From NCBI RefSeq assembly GCF_027594745.1, contig NZ_CP110855.1:1-53161 (forward strand): a stretch of 53,161 bases of DNA, in the 5' to 3' direction. A program made the position numbers and the translations under genes. Shown one piece after another: positions 41,608 to 49,060 of this stretch. Below the pieces are notes generated by a model. That model saw only the letters and a program-made list of their open reading frames with translations, did not search any database and was not told where the DNA came from. Position 1 is the first letter of the stretch. Each line of letters begins with the position of its first letter. The DNA comes from Saprospira grandis (GTDB lineage Bacteria > Bacteroidota > Bacteroidia > Chitinophagales > Saprospiraceae).

Positions 41608-42666
41608 TTAAAGTCTAAAGGATAAGTCTTTAACCAGTTTTTGATCCAATTCAGGCAGCAAATTTCTTGGAATGAGGTAGGTGGCCAAACCGGCCAAATC
41701 GCCAAAAATATGATGTTTATTCATGGCTCCTTCTAGGTATCCAGCCCCAGAAGAGCCCCCAGTTCCAGCCCGCATACCAATCATTCTGCGCACCATAATC
41801 ATGTGCCGATAACGGAAAGTAGACATCAATTCATCCAACTCCAAGAGCTTATTTAAGAGCTGAAATGGCTGCTGCAATAAGGGATATTCTCGGTACAAAT
41901 AGATAAATAATGCCGAGCGACAAGCCTTTTCACTCAATCGAACTGGGCGATTTTCTTGGGCAAAAAAGAGCTCATCAAAGGCTTTCATGCTAATTTCTGA
42001 ACGCTCAGAACCCTTCAATCCCGCCAAATAAATGCCTCGATAATGGGCCCAAAATGGATGCATTTCTGCGTTTTCTGCCGCTTTTTGATCAAAGTTTTGC
42101 CAATAATCCAATTGCCAAAAAGGCATCCGAGCCAACCAATTATCCAATAATTCAAATAAAGAAAGACTGTTTTCTGCCGCTTTTATGGCCTCAATATGCT
42201 CCGCTCTAAGCTGCTTTTCATAGTACTTTTTGGCATGACGATGGTCCATTTTCAAGCCCAAACGAGTCTCAATTAAACGAAATTGAAAGCTCTGAAAACC
42301 CGAAGCAGGAGTCAATAAATCTCTAAAATCTAAGAAATCCATAGGCGTCATGGTCTCCATAACTCGCACCTGAGCCACCAATAATTTCCAAATTTCTACC
42401 ACCCGATTCAAACGATGTGTAGCCACCTGCAAGCCCTTAGAGTTGTCATTGATGTACTGCTCATCAAAGATTTTTAAGATTGAACTCAACTCATGCTGAA
42501 CCTGCTTAAACCAAAGCTCATAAGCCTGATGCACAATGATAAACAACATCTCATCATGCGCATCTACCCCCTGGGCCTCACTTTCCAATTGCTGGGCCGA
42601 CAAAATTTTATCCAAGCCCAAATAGTCGTTGTAATACTGCTCTTTGCCAGTATAAGAGTTTTTCAT
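41608..42666 (-). CDS. kynA: Tryptophan 2,3-dioxygenase
   Basis: 352 residues from ATG 42666; the frame extends 33 codons upstream without family similarity. Haem-dependent oxidation of L-tryptophan to N-formylkynurenine. Signatures: MLFIIVHQAYELWFKQVQHE with the active-site histidine, DFRDLLTPASGFQSFQFR, and the C-terminal RYRHMIMVRRMIGMRAGTGG, which includes the haem-ligand histidine and substrate-binding GTGGSSG. All-helical, cytoplasmic. No kynureninase or formamidase lies in the window, so the downstream steps must be elsewhere. Confidence 0.96.
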   Translation of the reverse strand: MKNSYTGKEQYYNDYLGLDKILSAQQLESEAQGVDAHDEMLFIIVHQAYELWFKQVQHELSSILKIFDEQYINDNSKGLQVATHRLNRVVEIWKLLVAQVRVMETMTPMDFLDFRDLLTPASGFQSFQFRLIETRLGLKMDHRHAKKYYEKQLRAEHIEAIKAAENSLSLFELLDNWLARMPFWQLDYWQNFDQKAAENAEMHPFWAHYRGIYLAGLKGSERSEISMKAFDELFFAQENRPVRLSEKACRSALFIYLYREYPLLQQPFQLLNKLLELDELMSTFRYRHMIMVRRMIGMRAGTGGSSGAGYLEGAMNKHHIFGDLAGLATYLIPRNLLPELDQKLVKDLSFRL

Positions 42667-42825
42667 AGTAGCTGTTTTAGTGCGACTCTCCGCCGCGTTT
42701 CCTGCAACTTTAGGCAATTTTAAGCAGCTCTCCAATTCCAAATCAAAATTCTCGACCAACAACAATTATTCGGCTTTTGAGCATACGTTTTTATAATTTT
42801 TTTCCCTTTTATCATCCGTTTTTTT

Positions 42826-42945
42826 AGGGGCCTCCGCAGCTTTGCTGCGGCGCTACGTTGCGGGGCTCGCAAGCCTGCTCGGCCCTTCGGCGGCCAAAGC
42901 CGCCTCGGTCTGCCGCTTCGCGGCCCCCCTCCACATCGCTAGGCC
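42826..42945 (+). repeat. GC-rich modular repeat, copy 20
   Basis: Forward A-type copy upstream of kynA and parA. Stems CCGCAGC-TTT-GCTGCGG, GGCGGCC-AAA-GCCGCC and GCCGC-TTC-GCGGC. Confidence 0.86.
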
Positions 42946-42999
42946 AATGCCCAAGCCTAAGCAAAAAACAAAATCCCGATTCTATGGGCCTTTGCGCCA

Positions 43000-43056
43000 T
43001 AAAGAATTAAAGAAATAAAGAATTCTTTATTTCTTTAATTCTTTATTTCTTTATTG
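43000..43056. repeat. AT-rich palindromic repeat, copy 10
   Basis: Almost perfect dyad: TAAAGAATTAAAGAAATAAA ... TTTATTTCTTTAATTCTTTA, about 80 bp before the parA ATG. Last AT/GC element before the replication backbone. Confidence 0.82.
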
Positions 43057-43137
43057 GATTTCCCAAGCCAAATCCTTAGCTTTAAGCTAGACAATAAGCC
43101 CTTTTTGGGCCATTTTTTTGCCTCAAAATATTATCGT

Positions 43138-43776
43138 ATGCCCGTCAAAATAGGGGTCGTCTCCCAAAAAGGAGGCGTCGGAAAAAGTACGCTCTGCCGC
43201 CTGCTCGCCAGAGAATATGCCGCCAACGACTGGGAAGTCAAAATTGCCGATATGGACGTCTCTCAGTCCACTTCTTTCAATTGGAATAGCCGCAGATTAC
43301 AACAAAATATTCAGCCCGCTATCTCTGTAGAACAGTTTGCCGAGGTCAAAAGAGCCCTCAAACTTAGCCAAAATCACGACCTCATTATCTTTGATGGCGC
43401 CCCCAGTTCTAACCGCCTTACCCTAGAAATTGCCCAAACTGCCGACCTCATTCTACTGCCCACTGGCACCGCTCTAGACGATCTAGAACCTACTATTAAG
43501 TTGGCCCACGAACTCAAAAAACGTAAGATTCCACGCCAAAAAATTGCCCTGGTCCTCTCCAGAATCGGTACCTCCAAAGCCGAAATCGAAGAGGCCAAAG
43601 ACTATATTTCTATCACCGGATATACCCTAATTGATGGCCTGCTAGAAGAAAAAACTGCCTACCGTAGAGCTAGCGATTTGGGCCAAGCACTTACCGAAAC
43701 ACCCTACCCCAGCCTCAATGAAAAAGCCGATTTTTTGGTCCAAAATATTATCAATTATCTCAATAAATTAGGCTGA
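43138..43776 (+). CDS. parA: ParA-type partition ATPase
   Basis: 212 residues. Deviant Walker A KGGVGKST (11-18), walker A' region ADMDVSQS, and Walker B LIIFDGAP. Its short length and lack of an N-terminal HTH place it in the small type Ib ParA group, whose partner is a small ribbon-helix-helix protein; such a gene lies downstream at 44075. ATG 43138 was chosen because the ATPase fold starts immediately; the frame is open 28 codons further upstream. Function: segregation of the replicon at cell division. Confidence 0.93.
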   Translation: MPVKIGVVSQKGGVGKSTLCRLLAREYAANDWEVKIADMDVSQSTSFNWNSRRLQQNIQPAISVEQFAEVKRALKLSQNHDLIIFDGAPSSNRLTLEIAQTADLILLPTGTALDDLEPTIKLAHELKKRKIPRQKIALVLSRIGTSKAEIEEAKDYISITGYTLIDGLLEEKTAYRRASDLGQALTETPYPSLNEKADFLVQNIINYLNKLG

Positions 43777-43810
43777 TTTTTCACCCCAAATTAGCCTCAT
43801 TTTATCCCTA

Positions 43811-43884
43811 AAACGACCCTTTTTAACCCCCAAAACGACCAAAATACAAGCCCTAAACGACCAAAAGACGACTCAAAAACGACT
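43811..43884. repeat. 22-bp-phased AAACGACC boxes, probable centromere (par site)
   Basis: AAACGACC begins at 43811, 43833 and 43855, and AAACGACT at 43877: four boxes at exactly 22-bp intervals, with an extra AAGACGAC between the last two. They lie between parA and the RHH gene, a normal place for a ParG/Omega-type binding array. The 43777-44074 gap has no gene. Confidence 0.75.
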
Positions 43885-44074
43885 TTTTTTTAAAAAACAA
43901 ACGCTTATCTTTCCCCTTTATTTTCGACGTTTTTTAACAAGTCGCCTAAACTTTTATCTCTTTTTTTTAGGCCCAAAAATATTAATAACTGTTGTTTTGC
44001 ATTAAAAACCCATAGCGTTAATCACTTTTCGTAAATAATTTTACATCCATTTTTTTAGATATAAATATGTAATT

Positions 44075-44305
44075 ATGGCCAAAATACCCGCTCCAAAAAA
44101 GCTAAAAAGTAGCAAAGGACAGCCCCCAAAAGAAGAAAATAGCAGCAAAAATTTGGAAAAAAGACCCAAAAAAGAACGTGTCGCACTCAATTTTTCAGTC
44201 GATGCTGACTTCAGAAAAGCCCTAAAATCTGCTGCCCTAGAAGAGGAAATTTCTATGGTAGAGTTACTCAAAAAAATGTTCGATTTTTATCAAAATAAAC
44301 CCTAA
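44075..44305 (+). CDS. Ribbon-helix-helix centromere-binding protein (ParG/Omega-like)
   Basis: 76 residues. The N-terminal half (1-33) is basic, disordered and rich in Lys/Pro, as in ParG. The C-terminal half is a ribbon-helix-helix: beta strand RVALNFSV, helices DADFRKALKSAALEEE and SMVELLKKMFDFYQ. In small ParA systems this partner binds the centromere, represses the operon and stimulates the ATPase through its flexible N-tail. Position downstream of parA and between ACGAC box arrays supports the role. Confidence 0.82.
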   Translation: MAKIPAPKKLKSSKGQPPKEENSSKNLEKRPKKERVALNFSVDADFRKALKSAALEEEISMVELLKKMFDFYQNKP

Positions 44306-44334
44306 AAAAATGAGCCGATTTTTGGCCCTTTTTT

Positions 44335-44368
44335 AAGCCGTCGTTTCTAAAAAACGACGGCTTTTTTT
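44335..44368 (+). terminator. Terminator after the RHH gene
   Basis: Stem AAGCCGTCGTTT / AAACGACGGCTT followed by TTTTT. Its arms contain the AAACGAC box, so protein binding could also affect it. Confidence 0.85.
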
Positions 44369-44369
44369 A

Positions 44370-44459
44370 GTCGTTTTTCTCGAAATCTTGTCGTTTTTAA
44401 CATTTAACCTAAAAACGACAAAACTAAATGCGTACACAAAAAAAGAGCTTCAAACGACC
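44370..44459. repeat. Second group of ACGAC boxes
   Basis: GTCGTTTTT at 44370 and 44390 (minus orientation) and AAACGACA at 44412, AAACGACC at 44452 (plus orientation), continuing the box family from 43811-43884 across the RHH gene. Confidence 0.6.
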
Positions 44460-44580
44460 TAAATATCGCCTATTTTAAAGAATTTACAGTTTATTAAAAT
44501 TTGTATATTTTTGACTAAAAATACGATATACGAAAAAAACGCTTTTTAAAATTTAGTTTTAAAACTTTTTCTGATTTCTA

Positions 44581-44618
44581 AGCGGTGGAAACTGCTTTTT
44601 TGAGCGGTGGAAAACTCA
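44581..44618 (+). repeat. Direct repeat pair AGCGGTGGAAA in the origin region
   Basis: AGCGGTGGAAACT at 44581 and AGCGGTGGAAAACT at 44603, starts exactly 22 bp apart. They lie in the 44306-45137 region, which is AT-rich, has no convincing gene and looks like the replication origin. Confidence 0.65.
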
Positions 44619-44691
44619 GTTTTTCGTATACAGTTTTATGCGGATAGAAATTGCGTCAGCTTGGCAAAAAAAAATTTTAATTTTTTAAAAC

Positions 44692-44820
44692 AACAACAAC
44701 AAAATAACAAACAACAACAAAATAAACGAAAAGCCAAGGGCCAGCCCGAGCACATGGGCGCGCGCCTGCGCGCGCGTACGCATGAGACCAAGCTCTTGGT
44801 AATACCCTTTTGTTGTTGTT
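44692..44820. other. Origin-region structure: AACAAC arms around an alternating GC hairpin
   Basis: AACAACAACAAAA at 44692 and 44710, and its inverse TTTTGTTGTTGTT at 44808. Between them lie GCGCGCGC-CT-GCGCGCGC (44758-44775) and ACCAAG-CT-CTTGGT (44787-44800). It could form a large cruciform or Z-DNA patch, or encode a structured leader or countertranscript. An open frame across it (44607-44828) has no protein-like composition. Confidence 0.5.
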
Positions 44821-44895
44821 TTCTTTAACAACAATACTTTTCTATATTTTCCGACCCCGTAACTAATTGATTATCAGTTAGTTACAAAGGTTAAC

Positions 44896-45011
44896 AACGA
44901 CGGATTTGGGGTGTTCGAACGACGGATTTGGGGTGTTTTTGGTTTTTAACGACGACGGATTTGGGGTGTCGAACGACGAATTTGGGGTTAAAAACGACAA
45001 ATTTGGGGTGT
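44896..45011 (+). repeat. Replication iterons (five copies)
   Basis: Consensus AACGACGGATTTGGGGTGT: starts at 44896, 44918, 44951, 44972 and 44993. The last two have A for G in the centre (GACGAATTT, GACAAATTT) and the fourth ends GTTA. They lie 130-240 bp upstream of a Rep_3 initiator, the usual place for RepA-binding iterons. Confidence 0.88.
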
Positions 45012-45067
45012 TTTTGGTCCTTCAAATTGCAGTTTTTTTTTGGCGCTGCGTTGATAATGCCGTTTTT

Positions 45068-45098
45068 TGTGGATAACTTAGCCCAAAATTGTGGATAA
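45068..45098 (-). other. Two DnaA boxes
   Basis: TGTGGATAA at 45068-45076 and 45090-45098 is the exact complement of the consensus TTATCCACA, starts 22 bp apart, between the iterons and rep. This marks the replication origin. Confidence 0.82.
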
Positions 45099-45137
45099 CC
45101 GCCTCAAACGCCCATTTTCCGTAAATAACGTTAAAAT

Positions 45138-46508
45138 ATGGAACGAAAAAACGAAAGACAGGGTTCCTCAACAGTTAGAGAAGCCAACGAGCTGATTGAA
45201 GCCAGCTACAGATTTTCGGTCTGGGAGGATCGGATTTTTTTGCTCACCCTCTCGCAGATTCAAGCCGAGGATGACGACTTCAAAATTTACAAAATTTACG
45301 TCAAGGATTTGGCCCGAGAATATGGGCTGGCCACCAAAAGCGTCTACGAGAATATTCGGGAGGCCGTCTCTTCCCTGCAGCGCAAAACCATCAGCATCCC
45401 TTTTCGCTTTGACGAGGGGCCCGGAAAACTGACCACCAGCTTTTTCACTTCCTTCGGCGAATTGGACCAATCGGATTTTAGCCACATCCTGGTGGAGCTG
45501 CACCCCAAGCTCAAGCCCTACCTGCTGCAGCTCAAGGAGCGATTCACCCAGTACAACATCTCCTTCCTGGTCCGCATGCAGAGCCACTACTCCAAGCGGA
45601 TCTACAAACTCCTCAAACAATACCACCCATTGAGTAAACGCAGAATTAGCATTCAGCAGCTCAAGCAGATTTTGCAAATCGAGCCGGAGGAGTACAGCCG
45701 CTACTTCGACTTCAAGCGCAGGGTAATCCTCAAGGCCCAAGAAGACCTGGCCGAGTACACAGACCTGAAGTTTGAGTTTGAGGAGGAGCGAAAGGGCCGA
45801 AAGGTGCAGGCCATTTTGTTCACAATTGCTACCAACGAGAAAAACGAAATTGAGAGTAGCCCCGCCCCCAAAAGCAAATCTCCCAAAAAATTGCAAGCAG
45901 CCCCCAGCCAAGGCAAGCTCTCGGCCGAGGCCAAAAAACTTTTTGAGCAAGTGGAGCATTGGGGCCTCTCGCAGCAGGATTTTGAAAAATACCTCAAGCA
46001 GAAAACTCAAGAGGAATTTCAAACCTGCATCGACCTGACCCTGCAAAACGAAAAAGTCAAAAATCGGGTGGCCTACTTAGTGAGTTTACTTAAAAAAGAA
46101 AATTTAAAGGCCGTAAAAAAGTTGGATAGTTCTGGCAAGCCGAAGGTGCTCAAAAATTCCTTCCACGAGGAATTCAAAAAGTTGGAGAAGGAGCACCAGC
46201 AGCAGGTGAGCCAATGCCGAGCGCATTACCACCGGCTGGCCCAGGCCGAGATTCAGCGCCAGCTCCAAGATGGCCCAAGCATCGAGCGCTTCATCAGCCA
46301 GTTTAGAGCCCAGAACTCCTGGATGCCGCTCAACCTGCAGGCCTTCCGCCAAGAGTTTGCCGAGAGCCGAATGTTTCAGGGCCGGGTCTACAACCTCTTC
46401 CGGCTGGTGCTGCCCAAATTGCCCGAACTGGAGCAGAAACGAGAATTGAAAATCAAAACGATGGAAAAAGAATTCTGGGCTTTGGTTCGCAAGCTGAGGA
46501 ACGCCTAG
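45138..46508 (+). CDS. Replication initiator protein (Rep_3 / RepB family)
   Basis: 456 residues. The N-terminal half (about 12-235) is two winged-helix domains of the Rep_3 family: ANELIEASYRFSVWEDRIFL, KSVYENIREAVSSLQRK, then FLVRMQSHYSKRIYKLLKQY and YFDFKRRVILKAQEDLAEY. These bind iterons. The C-terminal half (about 240-456) is an extra lysine/glutamine-rich helical extension with coiled-coil character (FHEEFKKLEKEHQQQVSQC), longer than typical initiators (about 230-330). Codon use (CTG, CAG, GAG, CTC) is clearly more GC-ending than neighbouring genes, suggesting a different origin for the backbone. Confidence 0.92.
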   Translation: MERKNERQGSSTVREANELIEASYRFSVWEDRIFLLTLSQIQAEDDDFKIYKIYVKDLAREYGLATKSVYENIREAVSSLQRKTISIPFRFDEGPGKLTTSFFTSFGELDQSDFSHILVELHPKLKPYLLQLKERFTQYNISFLVRMQSHYSKRIYKLLKQYHPLSKRRISIQQLKQILQIEPEEYSRYFDFKRRVILKAQEDLAEYTDLKFEFEEERKGRKVQAILFTIATNEKNEIESSPAPKSKSPKKLQAAPSQGKLSAEAKKLFEQVEHWGLSQQDFEKYLKQKTQEEFQTCIDLTLQNEKVKNRVAYLVSLLKKENLKAVKKLDSSGKPKVLKNSFHEEFKKLEKEHQQQVSQCRAHYHRLAQAEIQRQLQDGPSIERFISQFRAQNSWMPLNLQAFRQEFAESRMFQGRVYNLFRLVLPKLPELEQKRELKIKTMEKEFWALVRKLRNA

Positions 46509-46510
46509 GA

Positions 46511-47028
46511 GGCCCTCAGCGGCCCGTCTAAGCGCTTTAAATCCCTTTAGGGTGTATTGGGTCCAGACGATTGGCGATAGGCCCTTAGAAGCGAACTGAG
46601 GGCCTTTTGCGCAAAAGGGCGTCTTGGCCTTGGGGGAATTTGGGGCTGCAGCTGGATGTGGAAAAAATGGCCCAGTTTGTTCTTGAACTTTGAATTTGGG
46701 ACCCAGCTTGCCGTTTAAGCCCCCTAGCAACCCGCCTAAGCGCTTTAAATCCCTTTGGAGTGTATTGGGTCCAGACGGTTGGCGATAGGTCCTTAGAAGC
46801 GAATTGAGGGCCTTTTGCGCAAAAGTGCAGCTTGGCCCTAGGGAAATTTTGGAGCTGGAGCTGGATGTGGGAAAAATGGCCCAGTTTGTTCTTGAACTTT
46901 GAATTTGGGACCCAGCTTGCCGTTTAAGCCCCCTAGCAACCCGCCTAAGCGCTTTAAATCCCTTTGGAGTGTATTGGGTCCAGACGATTGGCGATAGGCG
47001 CTTAGAAGCGAACTGAGGGCCTATCGCC
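46511..47028. repeat. 208/209-bp tandem repeat downstream of rep (2.4 copies)
   Basis: TAAGCGCTTTAAATCCCTTT begins at 46529, 46737 and 46946, with about 95% similar intervening sequence; the third copy stops near 47021. Each unit contains ATTGGGTCCAGACG-TTGGCGATAGG, and the first two hold the palindrome CTTTTGCGCAAAAG. The array ends in a hairpin GGCGATAGG ... CCTATCGCC (46990-47028). No gene seen; an opposite-strand frame across it overlaps rep and is not convincing. Confidence 0.85.
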
Positions 47029-47052
47029 TAAAAAAACCGTTTTTCTGCGGTC

Positions 47053-47216
47053 AGAGGCGAGCGCAGCGAGCCGGCTTAGGGATGGGCAGCAGTGGCCGAG
47101 AGGCCAGACCCAGCCCCAAAAAACGCTGGGCGTTTTTGGGGCGCAGGGCCGAGCGAACAGCGAGCTGCGAGACAGCCCGACCCGCAGGCCCAGAGGGCCG
47201 AAGGGGAAGCCCCTAA
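47053..47216 (-). repeat. GC-rich modular repeat, copy 21 (B variant)
   Basis: Reverse B copy. It has the unusual long stem CCCCAAAAA-ACGCTGGGCG-TTTTTGGGG and the end GACAGCCCGACCCGC ... GGGGAAGCCCC. First repeat after the replication backbone. Confidence 0.82.
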
Positions 47217-47309
47217 ACAGCGTTATAAAATGACTTGAAACTTTGCTAGTTAAAAATATTTAGCGGATATCCTCTTTAGTTTTACGGCCTAAAGCATTGA
47301 TTTTCAGTA

Positions 47310-47370
47310 TAAAGATTTCTTTATTTAACGGAATCTTTATTTCTTTAAATCTTTAATTAAAGAATTCGTT
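47310..47370. repeat. AT-rich palindromic repeat, copy 11
   Basis: AAAGATTTCTTTATTTAACGG, AATCTTTATTTCTTTAAATC, TTTAATTAAAGAATTCG; ends 18 bp before the stop of the Hpt gene (minus strand). Confidence 0.8.
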
Positions 47371-47387
47371 ATATGTACGAAAATTGT

Positions 47388-47735
47388 TTATTGGGGCCAG
47401 TTTTCGGCCTCTAGTTCTATGCTTTTGAGCAGGCTTAAAAAGTCTTGAAAGCTCTCTATAAACAGGCTCATTTTTGGAGATTTCAGTTGAGTAAAGGCCT
47501 CTAAATCTTGGGCCATTTGATAAGCTTCTAGGCAGCCAAACAAATGCAAATTGCTTTTTAGTTGATGTAGGAGTTGGTCAATTTTGGACCAATTCTTATT
47601 GATTTGGGCGTCTTTTAGGGCCATTTGCATCTGTTGAAGTTCTTGAGCAAAATCGATAAGAAAGGGGCGCCATTGCTTGTCTTCTTGGCCCACCAACTGT
47701 TTTAGGCGACCTAATTGGATGTGTAGAGCAGTCAT
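47388..47735 (-). CDS. Hpt (histidine phosphotransfer) domain protein
   Basis: 115 residues, almost entirely one Hpt four-helix bundle. The phosphoacceptor motif is visible as LLHQLKSNLHLFGC (about 55-68), matching H-x-L-K-x5-G, so His57 is the likely phosphorylated residue. No kinase or receiver domain is attached. It lies 10 bp downstream of a NtrC-like gene on the same strand, so the two are probably co-expressed, although that regulator has no receiver domain. Confidence 0.8.
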   Translation of the reverse strand: MTALHIQLGRLKQLVGQEDKQWRPFLIDFAQELQQMQMALKDAQINKNWSKIDQLLHQLKSNLHLFGCLEAYQMAQDLEAFTQLKSPKMSLFIESFQDFLSLLKSIELEAENWPQ

Positions 47736-47745
47736 ATTTTGCTAT

Positions 47746-49023
47746 TTATTCTTCTTGTTCTAAGATGCGGTAAATGGTAGATTTTCCGATGCCTAGGGCT
47801 TGAGCGGCTTTGACAACATGGTTTTTTTGGACATAGAGTTGATGCCTAATAATTTGCCGCTGGTACTCCTGCATGCTGCTTCCGTTTTTGATCCATTGTT
47901 GGACCTCTTGTTTAAAGTCATCTTCTAGCCAAAGGTCCTTGCCCTTAATAAATCGGCCAGTGCTTAGTAGGGCCGAGCGTTCGATCAGCTGTTTGAGCTC
48001 GCGGAGGTTTTCGCTAAAGTACCAATTTTTCAGGCGGTTTTGTGCCGATTTATGCAGGCTCTTTAGTTGCAAACCCTGCTCTTCGCAAAACTGTCTTAAA
48101 AACTGCTGGCTAAGTTGAATCAGCTCGCCTTTTCCTCTTTCTGACAAAGAGGGAATCCGCAATTTTCTGGTTTTGAGTTGTTGAAGCAGCTGGCTAGAAA
48201 ACTTCTTTTGCTCTTGCAAATAATCCAGATCTTTGCTGCTGCTCAGATATAGTTTTTGGTTCAGAAAAACGGGGCTATCGCCTTGGGGTAAAATGTATTT
48301 TCCCTCCTTTAATAATTTGGCCAATAGCTCTTGTAAGTCAAAGGGTAGCAGCTCAATATGCTGAATCAAGAGGGCCTGAAACCCTCGGCTAGAGAGTAGG
48401 CCAAAATGCCGCTCATGGCCTTTTTTTTTGCCTTGTCCAAAAAGCAGGCGCTCCAAATCTTCTAGTTTGTGGTCCATCAAGTTGACCGTTATAAAGGGTT
48501 GTTGCTCAAAGGGGGAAAGACCGTGCATGGCCCCCGCCAACCAGCTTTTTCCGCTGCCTGCTGGCCCTTGCAAAAAGACAAAGTCCTTGTTTTGGGCCAA
48601 AAGTTTGGCTCGTTTAAATAGGCGAATCATCAGTTTGCTTTGCCCCCAAAGCCCCAGCTCGGCAAATTCGGTTAAAATAGCTTCTTCTTCCTGCGCCAAG
48701 GCCATTTGCTCCTTCCACCAAGCCTGAAGAAAGGGCAAAAGCTGCTGTACAAAAATGGGGAAAGGCGCCCGAAAAACCAGCACCTGCCGAGCCAATAAAT
48801 CTTGATAATCTTCCCAGCTGATTTCGGGCGCCCAGCAAAATATTTGTCCTAATTGGCGAACTTGGCTGGCGCTCAAATTGGCCAAAGCCGAAAAAGGCAG
48901 AATAGAAGCCCCCAGTTTTTCCTCGCCCAATTCCCAATGCTTTATGCTTTGCAAACTGCCCAGTAGCGCTTGCTTTTCTGCTTTGGGCCAAGCCCATAAT
49001 CCCAGTCGTAAAGACGCTTTCAT
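47746..49023 (-). CDS. Degenerate NtrC-like AAA+ regulator with Fis-type HTH
   Basis: 425 residues. N-terminal region (1 to about 120) is unrecognised, with no receiver signature. The AAA+ domain (about 125-345) has an intact Walker A, LQGPAGSGKSWLAG (151-164). The GAFTGA loop that contacts sigma-54 is absent: at LLFGQGKKKGHERHFGLL the sequence has no such motif. The Walker B acidic pair is replaced, LLIQHIELL instead of LFLDEI. The ENLRELKQLIERSALLSTG segment and a C-terminal Fis helix-turn-helix (VKAAQALGIGKSTIYRILE) are retained. Probably DNA-binding but unable to activate sigma-54 in the classical way. Confidence 0.85.
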   Translation of the reverse strand: MKASLRLGLWAWPKAEKQALLGSLQSIKHWELGEEKLGASILPFSALANLSASQVRQLGQIFCWAPEISWEDYQDLLARQVLVFRAPFPIFVQQLLPFLQAWWKEQMALAQEEEAILTEFAELGLWGQSKLMIRLFKRAKLLAQNKDFVFLQGPAGSGKSWLAGAMHGLSPFEQQPFITVNLMDHKLEDLERLLFGQGKKKGHERHFGLLSSRGFQALLIQHIELLPFDLQELLAKLLKEGKYILPQGDSPVFLNQKLYLSSSKDLDYLQEQKKFSSQLLQQLKTRKLRIPSLSERGKGELIQLSQQFLRQFCEEQGLQLKSLHKSAQNRLKNWYFSENLRELKQLIERSALLSTGRFIKGKDLWLEDDFKQEVQQWIKNGSSMQEYQRQIIRHQLYVQKNHVVKAAQALGIGKSTIYRILEQEE

Positions 49024-49060
49024 CGGATAAAAATTGAAGAAATAAGAGGATGTTTGTTTT

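Noticed and set aside
45168..46046. 292-codon open frame opposite rep
   Set aside because: Shadow of the GC-rich rep codon pattern; low-complexity composition, no start context and the sense frame is a clear Rep_3 protein.
46104..46730. 208-codon minus-strand frame across the end of rep and the tandem repeat
   Set aside because: It spans two unrelated sequence types, and the repeat copies do not conserve it as coding.
43777..47387. Conjugation or mobilisation genes and toxin-antitoxin pairs in the backbone
   Set aside because: No relaxase, oriT-like nick motif, coupling protein or recognisable toxin was seen; the KilA-N and RHH proteins do not form a known pair.
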